A stretch of 64,000 nucleotides of DNA, taken from assembly GCF_021462225.1 (NCBI RefSeq), contig NC_061816.1:2701731-2765730 (forward strand). Reading direction: 5' to 3'. Both the position numbers and the translations under genes were made by a program. This document shows positions 21,474-31,899 of this stretch, piece after piece. The DNA is from Girardinichthys multiradiatus (taxonomy: Eukaryota; Chordata; Actinopteri; Cyprinodontiformes; Goodeidae). A model generated the notes under the pieces. That model was given only the letters and a program-made list of their open reading frames with translations. It was not told where the DNA came from and made no database searches. Numbering within the stretch: the first letter of the stretch is position 1; the number at the start of each line of letters is the position of its first letter.

Positions 21474-22708
21474 TTAAATTTTGTGCATTTCTACCTGGTT
21501 CAGTGTTGCATATGCCACCGTGACTGACTGAGTTACTATTATTTGTACCATGCATTTGCAACATGGGATAATACATATTGACAGGAGACACAGAAGGCCC
21601 ATGCATGCTATTACTGCAACTAGGAAAACCTTAAACAGATTTATCCATCCCCCTGTGAGCATCCAATCTAACCAAGAAGAGTTAGGATCTGGGTGGTCAT
21701 GTGCCATGACATTTTGCAGATTCCGTAGGTTGTTTAATGCTCCCGTTATGTTTGCAGAGTGTATATTATCTGGGATATATGTGCAACAGGTGTTATTCAA
21801 TAGAACACAAACGCCCCCCGTTGATGCTGTTAGAATATCCAAAGCCATGCGGTTCTGAATTATCATGGCTCGCATAGCGCTCATTTCTGTGTTTTGACCC
21901 TCTTCTACTATTATGGAGTTATTTAGAAACAGTCCAAATTGATAACTTAAAGTTTCCACGCGCAGCATTAATTTGCCCACACCCAACCAGGGTAGGAGAG
22001 ATAATAATGTTTTATCATCTTTAGACCAAAGTTTAAATTCATCTGGGACATTTGTTCCCCAAATGGGGTCATGTGGTTTAACATCTATTTCCCTTTTTGA
22101 CCTCCTATGTGTTATAACTATAGTCTGCTTACTAAGTACCACAGTGTGATCTGATGTAAAAACTGGGGCACATACACCATGCCAGCTGGTTGGAAGTACA
22201 TAATAAGCATTATTACCACATAACCATGCCACCCCTTCTATCCTGTATGTGCCATTTTGCATGAAGGTTGTAATCTGAAATGTTGTTTTACAATTTGTAC
22301 TTGTACCAAGTAAGTAGAGTTGTTCCCTTTGTTTTTGTTGTAACACTGGGCATGCTGCTTTATGTCCTTTAAATATGCATTAAAGGGGGAGACTTTTTCT
22401 CCTTCTGTAATATTGAAAGCTCTCCAGAAATCGGGACAGGTACAATTATGAGGCTTGCACGTATAATTTAAACTCTGGTTTGCTGCTGGAAACTGACCTG
22501 GTAAGATAAATTGATCGCGACGTGCATATCCTAGTGCTCCAAAGGAAGAGGCGTAATTTGCCTGTGAATCATTCATAGCTTTGACATATATAGTGAGGCC
22601 TTGGGAGTGCATGGGCATTATGGAACACACATAACAATCAGTTTTATTTTGAGTTTTAGCTGTGTCATACATAATACCAGTAATTCTGCAGAAATGGATG
22701 TGCGTCAT
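21474..22708 (-). pseudogene. env: ERV envelope pseudogene (gamma-type, SU/TM)
   Basis: Two overlapping minus-strand frames, 22708-22238 and 22346-21474, cover a surface part without its N-terminus and a complete-looking transmembrane subunit; a frameshift near 22340 separates them. Visible features are a furin-like RRSKR site, a CX6CC motif (CVLLNNTCC) in the TM ectodomain, several N-x-S/T sites, and one membrane-spanning segment followed by a short tail with CC. This layout is that of gammaretrovirus-like envelopes known from fish ERVs. A stop separates it from the upstream RT fragment. It is broken. Confidence 0.85.
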
Positions 22709-22717
22709 GTTCTTCCG

Positions 22718-23342
22718 TCAGTGGTTCTGTGACAGTGTGTGCCCTAAATAAACCACTTCCTTTTTACAAAACTGCAGCTTGTCTCTTGAGGCCTTGTGGC
22801 CTGTTTGGTGTAGGTGCTTTAACACAGTAATTGTGGCCTCTTCACAGTGTTTTTCTGTGTCTGATGCTACTAAAATGTCATCCACATATAGCAGAACTTG
22901 ACTGTGTTCTGGTATTATGCAGGTGCTCCTTGAGTACCTTAATGCTTGTGTATATACATGTGGGCTTTCACTAAAACCTTGTGGAAGCCTTGTATAGGTG
23001 TATTTCTTTCCTTTAAACTGAAAGCCAAACAAATGCTGTGACTCTTCATGCAGTGGTACTGTGAAGAAAGCATTGCTAAGATCTACTAATGAGAAATACT
23101 TTTTATCTGGGGTCAGTGGATGCAGCAATGTGTGTGGATTTGAAACATCAGGAGCTGCATGCTCTACACGTGGCGTCAGGGGTTTCTCTTAATATTCCTG
23201 ATTTTAGCATGTCCTGCATTACTGGCTTAATACCTTCTTCAGCTTCTGGCTTTAAGGGGTATTGGCGGAATAATGGCCTTTTTTCAGATATTAGTTTAAC
23301 CTTGTATGGTGGGAACCCCCTGTATTTGTCCCTCTTCCTCAT
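22718..23342 (-). pseudogene. pol: ERV reverse transcriptase fragment
   Basis: Minus-strand frames 23342-23148 and 23128-22718 show QYPLKPEAEEGI and VMQDMLKSGIL, then FSLVDLSNAFFTVPL, LPQGFSESPH and the catalytic YVDD. It ends at YLGHTLSQNH and a stop. A frameshift lies at about 23140. Connection subdomain, RNase H and integrase are missing, because the next codons after the stop are already envelope. Confidence 0.85.
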
Positions 23343-23346
23343 CTAA

Positions 23347-24386
23347 ATGTATCCTTGGATGGACTTTGACTGTCCACCCTATAGTGAGCTTCCAGATTTC
23401 TGTATTAGGATCTACTTTCGACAGTGTCAGTGCTGTTTCTGCAGAGGTTTAAAGCCTCTGTTTTTCCAAATTCTTATTATTCTTTTTTATCATATTTTAT
23501 TTTATTGGGGACTTTATTTTATCTTTTTCTTTTATAAAGTTAAGTCCTTATTACACTTAAAAATGAGATCACTATTTTTGGTAGTTGCTATTATTATAAA
23601 TAATGCTTGGTTTAGTTCTTATTAAAAATTAAAAATAAAAACTCACTCACTGATGAACACAAAAAATGAAGGTCATATTATATCTTATAATCTTAGTTTG
23701 TCTTACCCAGTTTTATAGATACACCGTACAGTTTCAGTCAGCTTTGTATTTAGTTCAAGTAACTAAAGTTTGTTTCAATTAACTCAAGTTTTCTCTATTT
23801 CAGTCCAGTCCAGTAATTCTGTTAAGGTTCATTTCATCTTGTGTTAAGTTTGAGTCTAATTCGATCATTTTGAACCTGACTGGAAAAAGTCTAAACATCT
23901 GTTAAAATATTTTTGTTTTACCATAGAGAACTGACCTAATATTATTATGGTAATGTTGAGGACTCTAATTTTTACATAACATGAAACAGACATTTATTTC
24001 ACAAAAACAGAAAGTCAAATACAGACATTTGACCACAAAAATTTAAATACCCTGTTTGTAAAAGAATTGTGAAAAATTGAAGACGGATCTATAAACTTTC
24101 TTATGGTTATCAGTATTTTCAATACAGGTAGAACCTTTGCTATCTTTATTCTATTTTAAAACTGTCTCACCTCGGAGTTGACTTCTTGGTGACTCTCTGG
24201 ATCCTCTGAGAGTCACCCGGTGTTGAGCAAGACGGTAATCCACCGGCCTGATGCAAATCTATACACCGGGACTTTCAGCCATCCAGGTTAAGGGAGGCCG
24301 TGCGGCAGAGTTCACTCGACGTCAGGCTTCCCCCACGGATCCCAGAGTCACTGTTAAAGCAAAGAAAATAAGGTTATTGAATCTAT
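23347..24386 (-). other. ERV 5' leader region, no recognisable gag
   Basis: About 1 kb between the RT fragment and the primer-site region. It is AT-rich (23450-24150), with a more GC-rich part near 24170-24350. No gag-like frame (major homology region, CCHC knuckle) could be read. Confidence 0.5.
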
Positions 24387-24404
24387 CCGGCTCTTGAAGG
24401 ACCA
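24387..24404 (-). promoter_or_regulatory. Candidate ERV primer-binding site (tRNA-Tyr-like)
   Basis: The plus strand reads CCGGCTCTTGAAGGACCA, which resembles a tRNA-Tyr 3' end (GGCTCGAAGGACCA) with two extra T residues. It is 7 bp from the LTR edge, farther than usual, so the call is tentative. Confidence 0.4.
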
Positions 24405-24564
24405 AGTTAATTGTTAGGTATTATTAAGTCAACTCAGAGGCAAGAACGATAGTCAGTTTTACTTGCAGCAAGGGTAGCTCACTTTGCAGTGCAGACTACA
24501 AAGTTTTGACACCCTATCTCTTTATTTATATGCACAGTTCAACAGCCAGTTCAGACAAGGTGTG

Positions 24565-24844
24565 TGTGTGTGTTCTTGTACTTGTTGCTGAGTGAGAACC
24601 ATTTTTCGTATTTTTATCGCAAAGTGAGGACATTTTTCTGGTCCTCACTTTTTCAAATTCTGTTCTTGGGACAGGGGTTAGGTTTAGGACTAGGGTATGA
24701 ATTGAGTTATTGTTAGGGTGAGGGTGAGGTATTAACTGGTTAGGGTTAGTGTTAGGGTCAGGGTTAGGCACTAAAAATCAAGGAAAATGAATGGAAGTCA
24801 ATGGAAGTAACCGAAAAGTCCTCATAAAGATTGTAAAACACGGA

Positions 24845-24933
<89 letters not shown>

Positions 24934-25005
24934 CGCTGAGAAGAGGCTGCTTCTCACAGAATGTGATTCAGCCTCTGGTGTGTGTGTGTGTGTGTGTACA
25001 AATAG
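24565..25005. mobile_element. Short non-autonomous repeat in a TG microsatellite, inside the LTR
   Basis: It is bounded on both sides by TG runs. It contains an inverted repeat GTGAGGACATTTTTCTGGTCCTCAC (two arms of about ten), a run of TTAGGGTT-like heptamers, a GAATGGAAGTCAATGG motif, and then a long TG tract. It resembles a common fish repeat that travels in TG microsatellites. No coding potential. Confidence 0.6.
24846..24932. repeat. (TG)n microsatellite
   Basis: Nearly uninterrupted TG dinucleotides over about 87 bp. The poly-Cys/Val and His/Thr frames here are artefacts of this repeat. Confidence 0.97.
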
Positions 25006-25216
25006 ATAACGGAGATACCACACACACAGGGAGGACTGCATACCATAGCATGATACAAAGCAGAGTGCAGCTGCACTACAGCACAAAGTTTTTACATGAG
25101 TGATAACAAGTTTTCGCACCCATCCAACATAAATATTAATAAAAATATAATTTAACAATCATAATTAATATTGTATAATTCCTATCCAAAATCACCCACA
25201 GTGTTTAGATATTCAA

Positions 25217-26560
25217 AATCCATCCATCCATTTTCTTCAGCTTATCCAGGGTCAGGTTACGGGGGCAGCAGCCTAAGCAGAGAGACCCAGAATTCCCTCT
25301 CACCAGCCACTTGGGCCAGCTCGTTCGGGGGAATCAGAAGGTGTTTCCAGGCCAGCCGAGAAACATAGTCCCTCCAGCGTGTCCTGGGTCTTCCTCTGGG
25401 CCTCCTTCCGGTGGGACATGCTCGGAACACCTCACCAGGGAGGCGTCCAGGAGGCATCCTAACCAGATGCCCGAGCCACCTCAACTGGCTCCTCTCGACG
25501 TGGAGAAGCCGCGGCTCTACTCTGAGACCCTCCGGGATGACCAAGCTTCTCGCCAAATCTCTAAGGGAGAGCCCAGACACCCTGCGGAGGAAACTTATTT
25601 TGGCCGCTTGGATCCGTGATTCGTTCTTTCGGTCATGACCCAAAGCTCATGAGCATAGATGAGGGTAGGAACGTAGTTTGACCGGTAAATCGAGAGCTTC
25701 GCTTTTTGACTCGGCTCTCTCTACCCATGACACACCGGTACAGCGCCTGCATCACTGCTGACACAGCACTAATCCGTCTATTGATCTCCTGCTCCTTTTT
25801 TCCATCATTCGTCAAAAAGACCCCAAGATATTTGAACTCCTCCACTTGAGGCAGGACCTCCCCCCGACTCGGAGAAGGCACTCTAACCTTTTCCGTCTCA
25901 AGACCATGGCCTCAGACTTGGAGGCACTGATTCTCATCCCGGCCACTTCACACTCTGCTGCGAACTGTTCTACTGAGAGCTGTAGATCCCAAGCTGATGA
26001 AGCAGATAGGACCACATCATCCGCAAAAAGCAGAGGCACAATCCCAAGGCCACCAAAACGGATCCCATTAACACCGTGGCTGCGCCTAGAAATCCTGTCC
26101 ATAAAAGTTATGAACAGAATCGGTGAGAAAGGGCAACCTTGCCGGAGTCCAACCCTTACCGAGTCTGACTTACTGCCGGCAATGCGTACCAAGCTCTGGG
26201 TAGTCAGGCTCACGTAATGGTCAGTGGAAAGTTCCGCTCCCCTCTTCACCCGAGTGTCCAAGACATGCTGCCACAGATCAGATGACGCGACAACAAAGTC
26301 GATCATTGAACTGTGGCCTAGAGCACATATGGACACCCTTATGCTTGAACATGTTGTTAGTTATGGTCAATCCATGACGAGCACAGAAGTCCAATAACAA
26401 AACACCACTCGGGTTCAGAACGGAAGGGTCATTCCTCCCAAACACACCCCACCAGGTCTCACTGTCATTATCAATGTGAGCGTTGAAGTCCCCTAGCAAA
26501 ACAACGGGGTCTCCCTGAGGGGCGCTCTCCAACATCCCCTCCAAGGTCATACATTCCAAT
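25217..26560 (-). mobile_element. APE-type LINE, 5' truncated, same family as 2121-4733
   Basis: The 3' end is an ATGG-repeat tail (plus strand CCATCCATCC at 25217). Minus-strand frames give the C-terminal region (25643-25257, PRGRPRTRWRDYVSRLAWKHL), RT with an intact FADD-type box (26336-25812, FADDVVLSASS and FITFMDRISRRS) and part of the endonuclease with [20 protein letters not shown] (26559-26278). A few frameshifts and truncation at about 26560 make it inactive. Confidence 0.85.
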
Positions 26561-27540
26561 TAGTCCTAACCATTGAACAGTGCAGTCAGAGTTAGTTATT
26601 TATTCAAATTGGATCAAAAATTTTCTATCTAAGGAAACCCAGCAGATTGCATCCAGTCAGTGACTTGCAGCATTCACTCCTCCTGGATGAGCATGTAGAG
26701 ACAGTGGACAGTCACCGGCGTTGACGTTGCAGCAATCCCTCATACTGAGCATGCATGTAGTGACAGTGGAGAGGAAAAACTCCCTTTTAACAGGAAGAAA
26801 CCTTCAGCAGAACCAGAACCAGGCTCAGTGTGAGCGGCCATCTGTCACGACCGACTGGGGGTTAGAGAGAACACAACAGAGACACAAAGAGAACAAAGAA
26901 GTACTGATCCAGGAGTACTTTCTATGGGAAGGAAAAGTAAATGTTAATGGATGTAGCTCCTTTAGTCGTTTCACCTAGAAAGAAAGAACAGATAAACTCT
27001 GAGCCAGTTTTCAAGGTTAGAGCTGAAAGAGAGCACATAGTTAGTTACAGTAAAAGCTCAGTCAATCGCCATGTCTAGGAGAGAAAGGGTTAAACACTGA
27101 AAGACAGGGCCATGTGGATCATCTGTAGAAGGTGAGCATTAAGTTGTTGTCAGCAGAAGCTTGGACAATGCCCCTCTCCAGAAAGGTGTCACAGGTAGAC
27201 ACAGAGTCAGGCCAGGTGTAGCTTCTAGGAAGAGAAAAGAGAGAACAAAGTTAAAAGCTGAAATAACAGCAAATAATGCAAAATTGGAGAGTAGTGTGAG
27301 AATGTAGCGAAGAGGGTGAAAGGGGTCATTATGTCCTCCAGCAGCCTAAGCCTATAGCAGCATAACTACACAGATAGTTTCAGTTCAAATTGTTTAGTTA
27401 AACACGCTTATTTTCAACAATGTCGTTTCAAGGAACCTCACAAAGGGTCCCACTGATGGTCATTGTTATACTAAAAACTACAAGGATTGGGATACCTCTC
27501 TCTCACTAAAACCCCTTCACCACGTTAAGGTGGCAGCCCA
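26561..27540 (-). mobile_element. L2 LINE 3' region
   Basis: Non-coding sequence parallel to 34375-35150: CCCTTTTAACAGGAAGAAACC, GCGGCCATCTG, GGAGTACTTTCTATGGGAAGG and GATCATCTGTAGAAGGTGAGC occur in the same order. It represents the long 3' part of the same L2 family that is more complete at 34310-39060. Confidence 0.75.
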
Positions 27541-28080
27541 GGGAGGGGTCAAAATATTCAATGAAATTGTGATTGTTTTGCTGCTAGCGCTTAATAATTG
27601 TAAGTATTAAGTGAGAAGCTTGGATGTGAGGACATGAGTGGCTGATATCTTAACTCAAGTAAAACAAGCCAATAAATTGAAGTCCAACATCGAAACATTT
27701 AAAATAGTAACCACTGTCTCATATTTGCCAGTAAAACAAACTGGAAGACGAAACCTTAGACAGCCTGGAGAGCTCGGTAGACAAATGTTTTTACAATATC
27801 GTAATGAGGAAAACATAAAAAATCTGCATCCATGACCACACAAGCATCCAGATACCCCCGTTCAGAATGCTCGGCCAGCACTTCCACTATCTCTCCATTG
27901 AAAAGCTACGCTGATGTCCTGGACTCTATTGACAAGAAGCCACTCAGCCTGGGTGCTCGTCTTACCCTGGTGGAGGTTCTCCACAAGTAATTTTCTAGCT
28001 CTGAGGGAATGTCTGGAGTTCAGCCACAAACAACAAGCTTCACTCACAGCAAAGAACTAACACTGAGGGATAAGGTAAAG
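27541..28080 (+). other. L1-associated non-coding sequence
   Basis: The segment around 27650-27730 (GTAAAACAAGCCAATAAATT, CACTGTCTCATATTT) matches the reverse complement of 47370-47450, which also adjoins L1 sequence. It is probably the 5' part of the L1-like element whose ORF1 follows. No frame of its own. Confidence 0.45.
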
Positions 28081-28082
28081 AA

Positions 28083-28472
28083 ATGTACCGATGGAATGAT
28101 GCAGCTGTCCGACACAAAGAAATGAGGGAGACCATCCTGAATATACAGCCGGGGGGGGTCATGCAGGACAACCTTGTCTTCTCCGGCATCCCAGAATGGG
28201 CCGAGGAGAATGCTGAATGCACTGTCTGGGAATTTGAACGTCACAAGGTTAAAAACATCACATTCCATCGTGTTCCCAGGCTCAGAGGTAAGAAACCAGA
28301 CAATAACCGGCCTCTGCCAATTGTAGCGAAGTTCAGGCACTACAAGCAGAAAGAGCAGGTCAGGAGTCTATGCAGAGATCAATGGGGAACAGATTTCAGC
28401 GACAATGACCAATTTCCAAAGGAAATCCTCGAGGAGGGTATTATTTTCAATAAGGAAGAAATGTATTACTGA
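28083..28472 (+). pseudogene. L1-like ORF1 protein fragment (RRM-type)
   Basis: The frame encodes QDNLVFSGIPEWAEENAE, VKNITFHRVPRLRGKK, RPLPIVAKFRHYKQKEQVRS and DFSDNDQFPKEI. That is the RNA-recognition and C-terminal part of an L1-type ORF1 RNA-binding protein. The N-terminal coiled coil is not readable upstream. The first codons are uncertain because ORF1 is truncated. Confidence 0.75.
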
Positions 28473-28700
28473 AGGCACCAAATCTACTTGGAGATCACCC
28501 CATGGCTTAATTAGTAGCAACAGCAAGTTGGTTTAAAACATAACACTGGCTGGATAGGAGGTTAGATAACACCAGTTATAATCTAATGTAGAGCACAGCT
28601 CAGCATGATGTTTACAATGCTGGACATTGGCTGGGCCAATGCTGGGCTTATGGGTATCCGCTGCTTTTTCTTCTCATTTTCTCTATTACATCTCTTTGTC
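28473..28700 (+). mobile_element. L1-like spacer between ORF1 and ORF2
   Basis: GAGCACAGCTCAG, GATGTTTACAATGCTGGACA and GGGCTTATGGGTATC match the reverse complement of 47225-47320, which lies just upstream of an L1 endonuclease. That fixes this as the ORF1-ORF2 spacer. The element ends here. Confidence 0.65.
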
Positions 28701-28729
28701 ATACCTTTGTGTGCCTTAGAAAGTATGTA

Positions 28730-29165
28730 CCTGTAAGGCAGGAATAAAGAGATTTAAGACATTCTGAGTAAAATCATAACCAATCAAAAGCACGAAGCTT
28801 CTAATAAAAGCATCAAAAGTTATTGAAAACCCTTAAAGTAGCAAAAGAGGCTCTTTCTATTATTTTGTACAAACTAATAAATATACGGTATTATTATCAC
28901 CGATGTATTTTTTTTACATCTTTACATTAATGCAATTAAATCACTGTATACATTTGTGTTTTAGAATATGGAATTTATTCCATGACATGGTGAAACCGTA
29001 ATATTTACACTCAGTGTTATCACACCATTGTGGCATCACTGATTTTACCTACTGTACTGTTCACTGATAATATTTATCAGATTATTTTCTCTAGTTTTAA
29101 TCTTTATCATCTTTGTATCCTGACATTGTCAGGATAAAGTTGTTCATAATGCTTGTGCTGTTTCT
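28730..29165 (+). repeat. ZNF-B upstream block, paralogous to the ZNF-C upstream region
   Basis: Matches 47855-48115 (GACATTCTGAGTAAAATCATAACC) and, after a Rex1 insertion in C, 49606-49745 (GATTTTACCTACTG, GATAATATTTATCAGATTATTTT). The last 30 bp before the exon (AAAGTTGTTCATAATGC) are shared with the intron upstream of exon 17500, so intron sequence is retained here. The acceptor AG seen in ZNF-C (TTTCAG) is TTTCTA in B. Confidence 0.75.
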
Positions 29166-31718
29166 ATGATGTCTGCAGATGTTAAAGAAGAGGCTCCTGA
29201 AGAACAGAGTCCTGATATGGACCAGCAGGAGCTGGAGCTCCTCCACATAAAGGAGGAAAGTGAAAGAATCTGGACCAGCCAGGATGGAGAACAACTGAAT
29301 GTGAAGAAGGAGACTGATTATACCAGGTTTCCATTAACTGTTGTTCATATGAAGAGTGAAGAGGATGAGGAGAAACCTCTTTTCTCTCAGCTTCATCAAC
29401 ATCAAACAGAAGACAGAGATCGTCCAAGAATCATCTCAGGTGACCAGATAAAAGCAGAAATTAAAGTAGAGGACTGTGGAACATCAGTATCCAGCAGGAA
29501 CCCAGATCTAAATACTGATGGAGGCTCTTCCAACTATTCTGAAACTGAAGACAGTGAAGATGATGAAGAGGATGATGTGAAGCATCATGAATCTGAGCTT
29601 AAACGCTTGTCAGACTCTGAAACTGAAGACAGTGAGGATGATTGGAAGGAGAGCAGGACTCCAGGATCAGGCAGAAACGCTGTCAACAAATATTTGAGCT
29701 GCTCTGAGTGTGGAGGAAAATTTGCTAACAGACGCTCTCTTCAGAGTCACATGACATGTCATCCAAGATTAACGTCTTCAGATTGTTCTGGTAGTGAGAC
29801 GTGTTTCAGAGAGAAGAAGAACATAGATTCACTGACGAAGTTTCAGACAGGTAGTGAAGATTTTAACTGTGGTGATTGTGGTAAAAGTTTTAACTTGAAA
29901 CAAGATCTAAAAAGGCACACAAAGGTCCACACAGGAGATAAACCTTTTGGTTGTGATGCATGTGGAAAAAGATTTGTCTATGAGTCACAATTAAACACAC
30001 ACATGAGAGTCCACACAGGAGACAAACCTTTTCGTTGTGATGCATGTGGAAAAAGATTTGCCAACAAGTCAGATCTAAACAAACACATGAGAATCCACAC
30101 AGGAGACAAACCTTTTAGTTGTGATTCATGTGGAAAAAGATTTGTCTTCAAGTCATATTTAAACACACACATGAGAATTCACACAGGAGACAAACCTTTT
30201 GGTTGTGATTCATGTGGAACAAGATTTTTCTATGAGTCACAATTAAACACGCACATGAGAATCCACACAGGAGTCAAACCTTTTAGTTGTGATGAATGTG
30301 GAAAAAAATTTGTCACCAAGTCACAATTAAACACGCACATGAGAATTCACACAGGAGACAAACCTTTTAGTTGTGAATCATGTGGAAAAAGATTTGTCTA
30401 TGAGTCACAATTAAACACGCACATGAGAATTCACACAGGAGTCAAACCGTTTAGTTGTGATACATGTGGAAAAGGATTTATCTTAAAGTCAGATTTAAAC
30501 AAACACATGAGAACCCACACAGGAGTCAAACCTTTTAGTTGTGATACATGTGGAAAAAGATTTGCTGACAAGTCATATTTAAACATACACATGAAAATCC
30601 ACACAGGAGACAAACCTTTTAGTTGTGATGCATGTGGAAAAAGATTTGTCTTCAAGTCATATTTAAACATACACATGAGAATCCACACAGGAGACAAACC
30701 TTTTAGTTGTGATGCATGTGGAACAAGATTTGTCTATGAGTCACAATTAAACACGCACAGGAGAATCCACACAGGAGACAAACTTTTTAGTTGTGATGAA
30801 TGTGGAAAAAGATTTGTCACCAAGTCACAATTAAACACACACATGAGAATTCACACAGGAGACAAACCTTTTAGTTGTGATTCATGTGGAACAAGATTTG
30901 TCTATGAGTCACAATTAAACACACACATGAGAATTCACACAGGAGTCAAACCTTTTAGTTGTGATGCATGTGGAAAAAGATTTGTCTTAAAGTCATATTT
31001 AAACAGACACATGAGAATCCACAGAGGAGACAAACCTTTTAGTTGTGATTCATGTGGAACAAGATTTGTCTATGAGTCACAATTAAACACACACATGAGA
31101 ATCCACACAGGAGTCAAACCTTTTAGTTGTGACGCATGTGGAAAAAGATTTGTCACCAAGTCACTATTAAACAGACACATGAGAATTCACACAGGAGACA
31201 AACCTTTTAGTTGTGACGCATGTGGAAAAAGATTTGTCACCAAGTTACTATTAAACACGCATATAAGAATTCACACAGGAGACAAACCATTTAGTTGTGA
31301 TGCATGTGGAAAAAGATTTGTCACCAAGTCACTATTAAACACGCACATGAGAATTCACACAGGAGACAAACCTTTTAGTTGTGATACATGTGGAAAAAGA
31401 TTTGTCTATGAGTCACAATTAAACAGGCACATGAGAATTCACACAGGAGACAAACCTTTTAGTTGTGATACATGTGGAAAAAGATTTGTCTATGAGTCAC
31501 TATTAAACACGCACATGAGAATTCACACAGGAGACAAACCTTTTAGTTGTGATACATGTGGAAAAAGATTTGTCACCAAGTCACAATTAAACACGCACAT
31601 GAGAATTCACACAGGAGACAAACCTTTTAGTTGTGATACATGTGGAAAAAGATTTGTCACCAAGTCACAATTAAACAGGCACATGAGAACCCACACTGGA
31701 AATAAACCCTTTGGTTAA
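29166..31718 (+). CDS. ZNF-B: poly-C2H2 zinc-finger protein with 23 fingers
   Basis: 850 residues. The start at 29166 is the first of two adjacent ATGs and is needed because the upstream splice acceptor is mutated. Residues 1-60 repeat the exon-2 type sequence ([19 protein letters not shown]). Then come [17 protein letters not shown], the IKAEIKVED double SUMO-like site, an acidic SETEDSEDD region and one isolated finger (29691-29760). From F233 on there are 22 tandem 28-residue fingers (29862-31709) with TGDKP/TGVKP linkers. Every tandem finger keeps C2H2 spacing. Differences between fingers are concentrated at helix positions -1, 1, 3 and 6. It is a predicted nuclear DNA-binding regulator, with unknown target. 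No KRAB is visible. Confidence 0.93.
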   Translation: MMSADVKEEAPEEQSPDMDQQELELLHIKEESERIWTSQDGEQLNVKKETDYTRFPLTVVHMKSEEDEEKPLFSQLHQHQTEDRDRPRIISGDQIKAEIKVEDCGTSVSSRNPDLNTDGGSSNYSETEDSEDDEEDDVKHHESELKRLSDSETEDSEDDWKESRTPGSGRNAVNKYLSCSECGGKFANRRSLQSHMTCHPRLTSSDCSGSETCFREKKNIDSLTKFQTGSEDFNCGDCGKSFNLKQDLKRHTKVHTGDKPFGCDACGKRFVYESQLNTHMRVHTGDKPFRCDACGKRFANKSDLNKHMRIHTGDKPFSCDSCGKRFVFKSYLNTHMRIHTGDKPFGCDSCGTRFFYESQLNTHMRIHTGVKPFSCDECGKKFVTKSQLNTHMRIHTGDKPFSCESCGKRFVYESQLNTHMRIHTGVKPFSCDTCGKGFILKSDLNKHMRTHTGVKPFSCDTCGKRFADKSYLNIHMKIHTGDKPFSCDACGKRFVFKSYLNIHMRIHTGDKPFSCDACGTRFVYESQLNTHRRIHTGDKLFSCDECGKRFVTKSQLNTHMRIHTGDKPFSCDSCGTRFVYESQLNTHMRIHTGVKPFSCDACGKRFVLKSYLNRHMRIHRGDKPFSCDSCGTRFVYESQLNTHMRIHTGVKPFSCDACGKRFVTKSLLNRHMRIHTGDKPFSCDACGKRFVTKLLLNTHIRIHTGDKPFSCDACGKRFVTKSLLNTHMRIHTGDKPFSCDTCGKRFVYESQLNRHMRIHTGDKPFSCDTCGKRFVYESLLNTHMRIHTGDKPFSCDTCGKRFVTKSQLNTHMRIHTGDKPFSCDTCGKRFVTKSQLNRHMRTHTGNKPFG

Positions 31719-31880
31719 GATCTTTGTGTGGACTGTTTTTGCTTCAAGTTACCATTGAACAAACACAAGAATCCAAACTGGAGAGGAACCTTTTGGTTGT
31801 AATGAATGTGGTTTAAACTTTACCTTCAAGTCAAATCTAAAACAGGATGATAGAATTAAGAGAAAAGACAAACCCATTGC
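31719..31880 (+). pseudogene. Decayed finger remnants downstream of the ZNF-B stop
   Basis: Same relics as after ZNF-A, here with more damage: the third residue block reads CNECGLNFTFKSNL. It confirms that the array once continued and that truncation preceded the A/B duplication. Confidence 0.6.
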
Positions 31881-31899
31881 TAGTTATGTTTGCCAGGGC

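Larger units (their letters stand above)
20780..25129 (-). mobile_element. Endogenous retrovirus with both LTRs, internally deleted
   Basis: LTR-type termini TGTTAGG...CCAACA bound the element, and a 5-bp target duplication TAAAT flanks it (20775-20779 and 25130-25134). It reads on the minus strand: 5' LTR (24412-25129), primer-site-like sequence, a long non-coding leader (24386-23347), RT fragment (23342-22718), env pseudogene (22708-21474), purine tract and 3' LTR (20780-21055). No gag, protease, RNase H or integrase is recognisable. It is an old, defective copy. Confidence 0.9.
24412..25129 (-). repeat. 5' LTR of the ERV, enlarged by an insertion
   Basis: The outer parts match the 276-bp LTR at 20780-21055. 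The middle, about 24565-25005, is a separate repeat inserted at the short TG run. The LTR ends CCAACA, followed by target duplication TAAAT. Confidence 0.9.

Noticed and set aside
21474..22346. Domesticated (co-opted) envelope gene
   Set aside because: The TM frame is long, but the surface part is truncated and frameshifted and nothing shows selection or a dedicated promoter; I kept it as a pseudogene.
24690..24775. Interstitial telomere repeat
   Set aside because: The TTAGGG-like heptamers are irregular (GTTAGGGTG, GAGGGTGAGG) and form part of a dispersed repeat.
24778..25158. Poly-His/Thr and poly-Cys/Val frames
   Set aside because: They are translations of the TG/CA microsatellite.
30431..30697. 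Minus-strand open frames opposite the zinc-finger arrays ([14 protein letters not shown] type)
   Set aside because: They are antisense shadows of the repeated finger codons and have no independent features.
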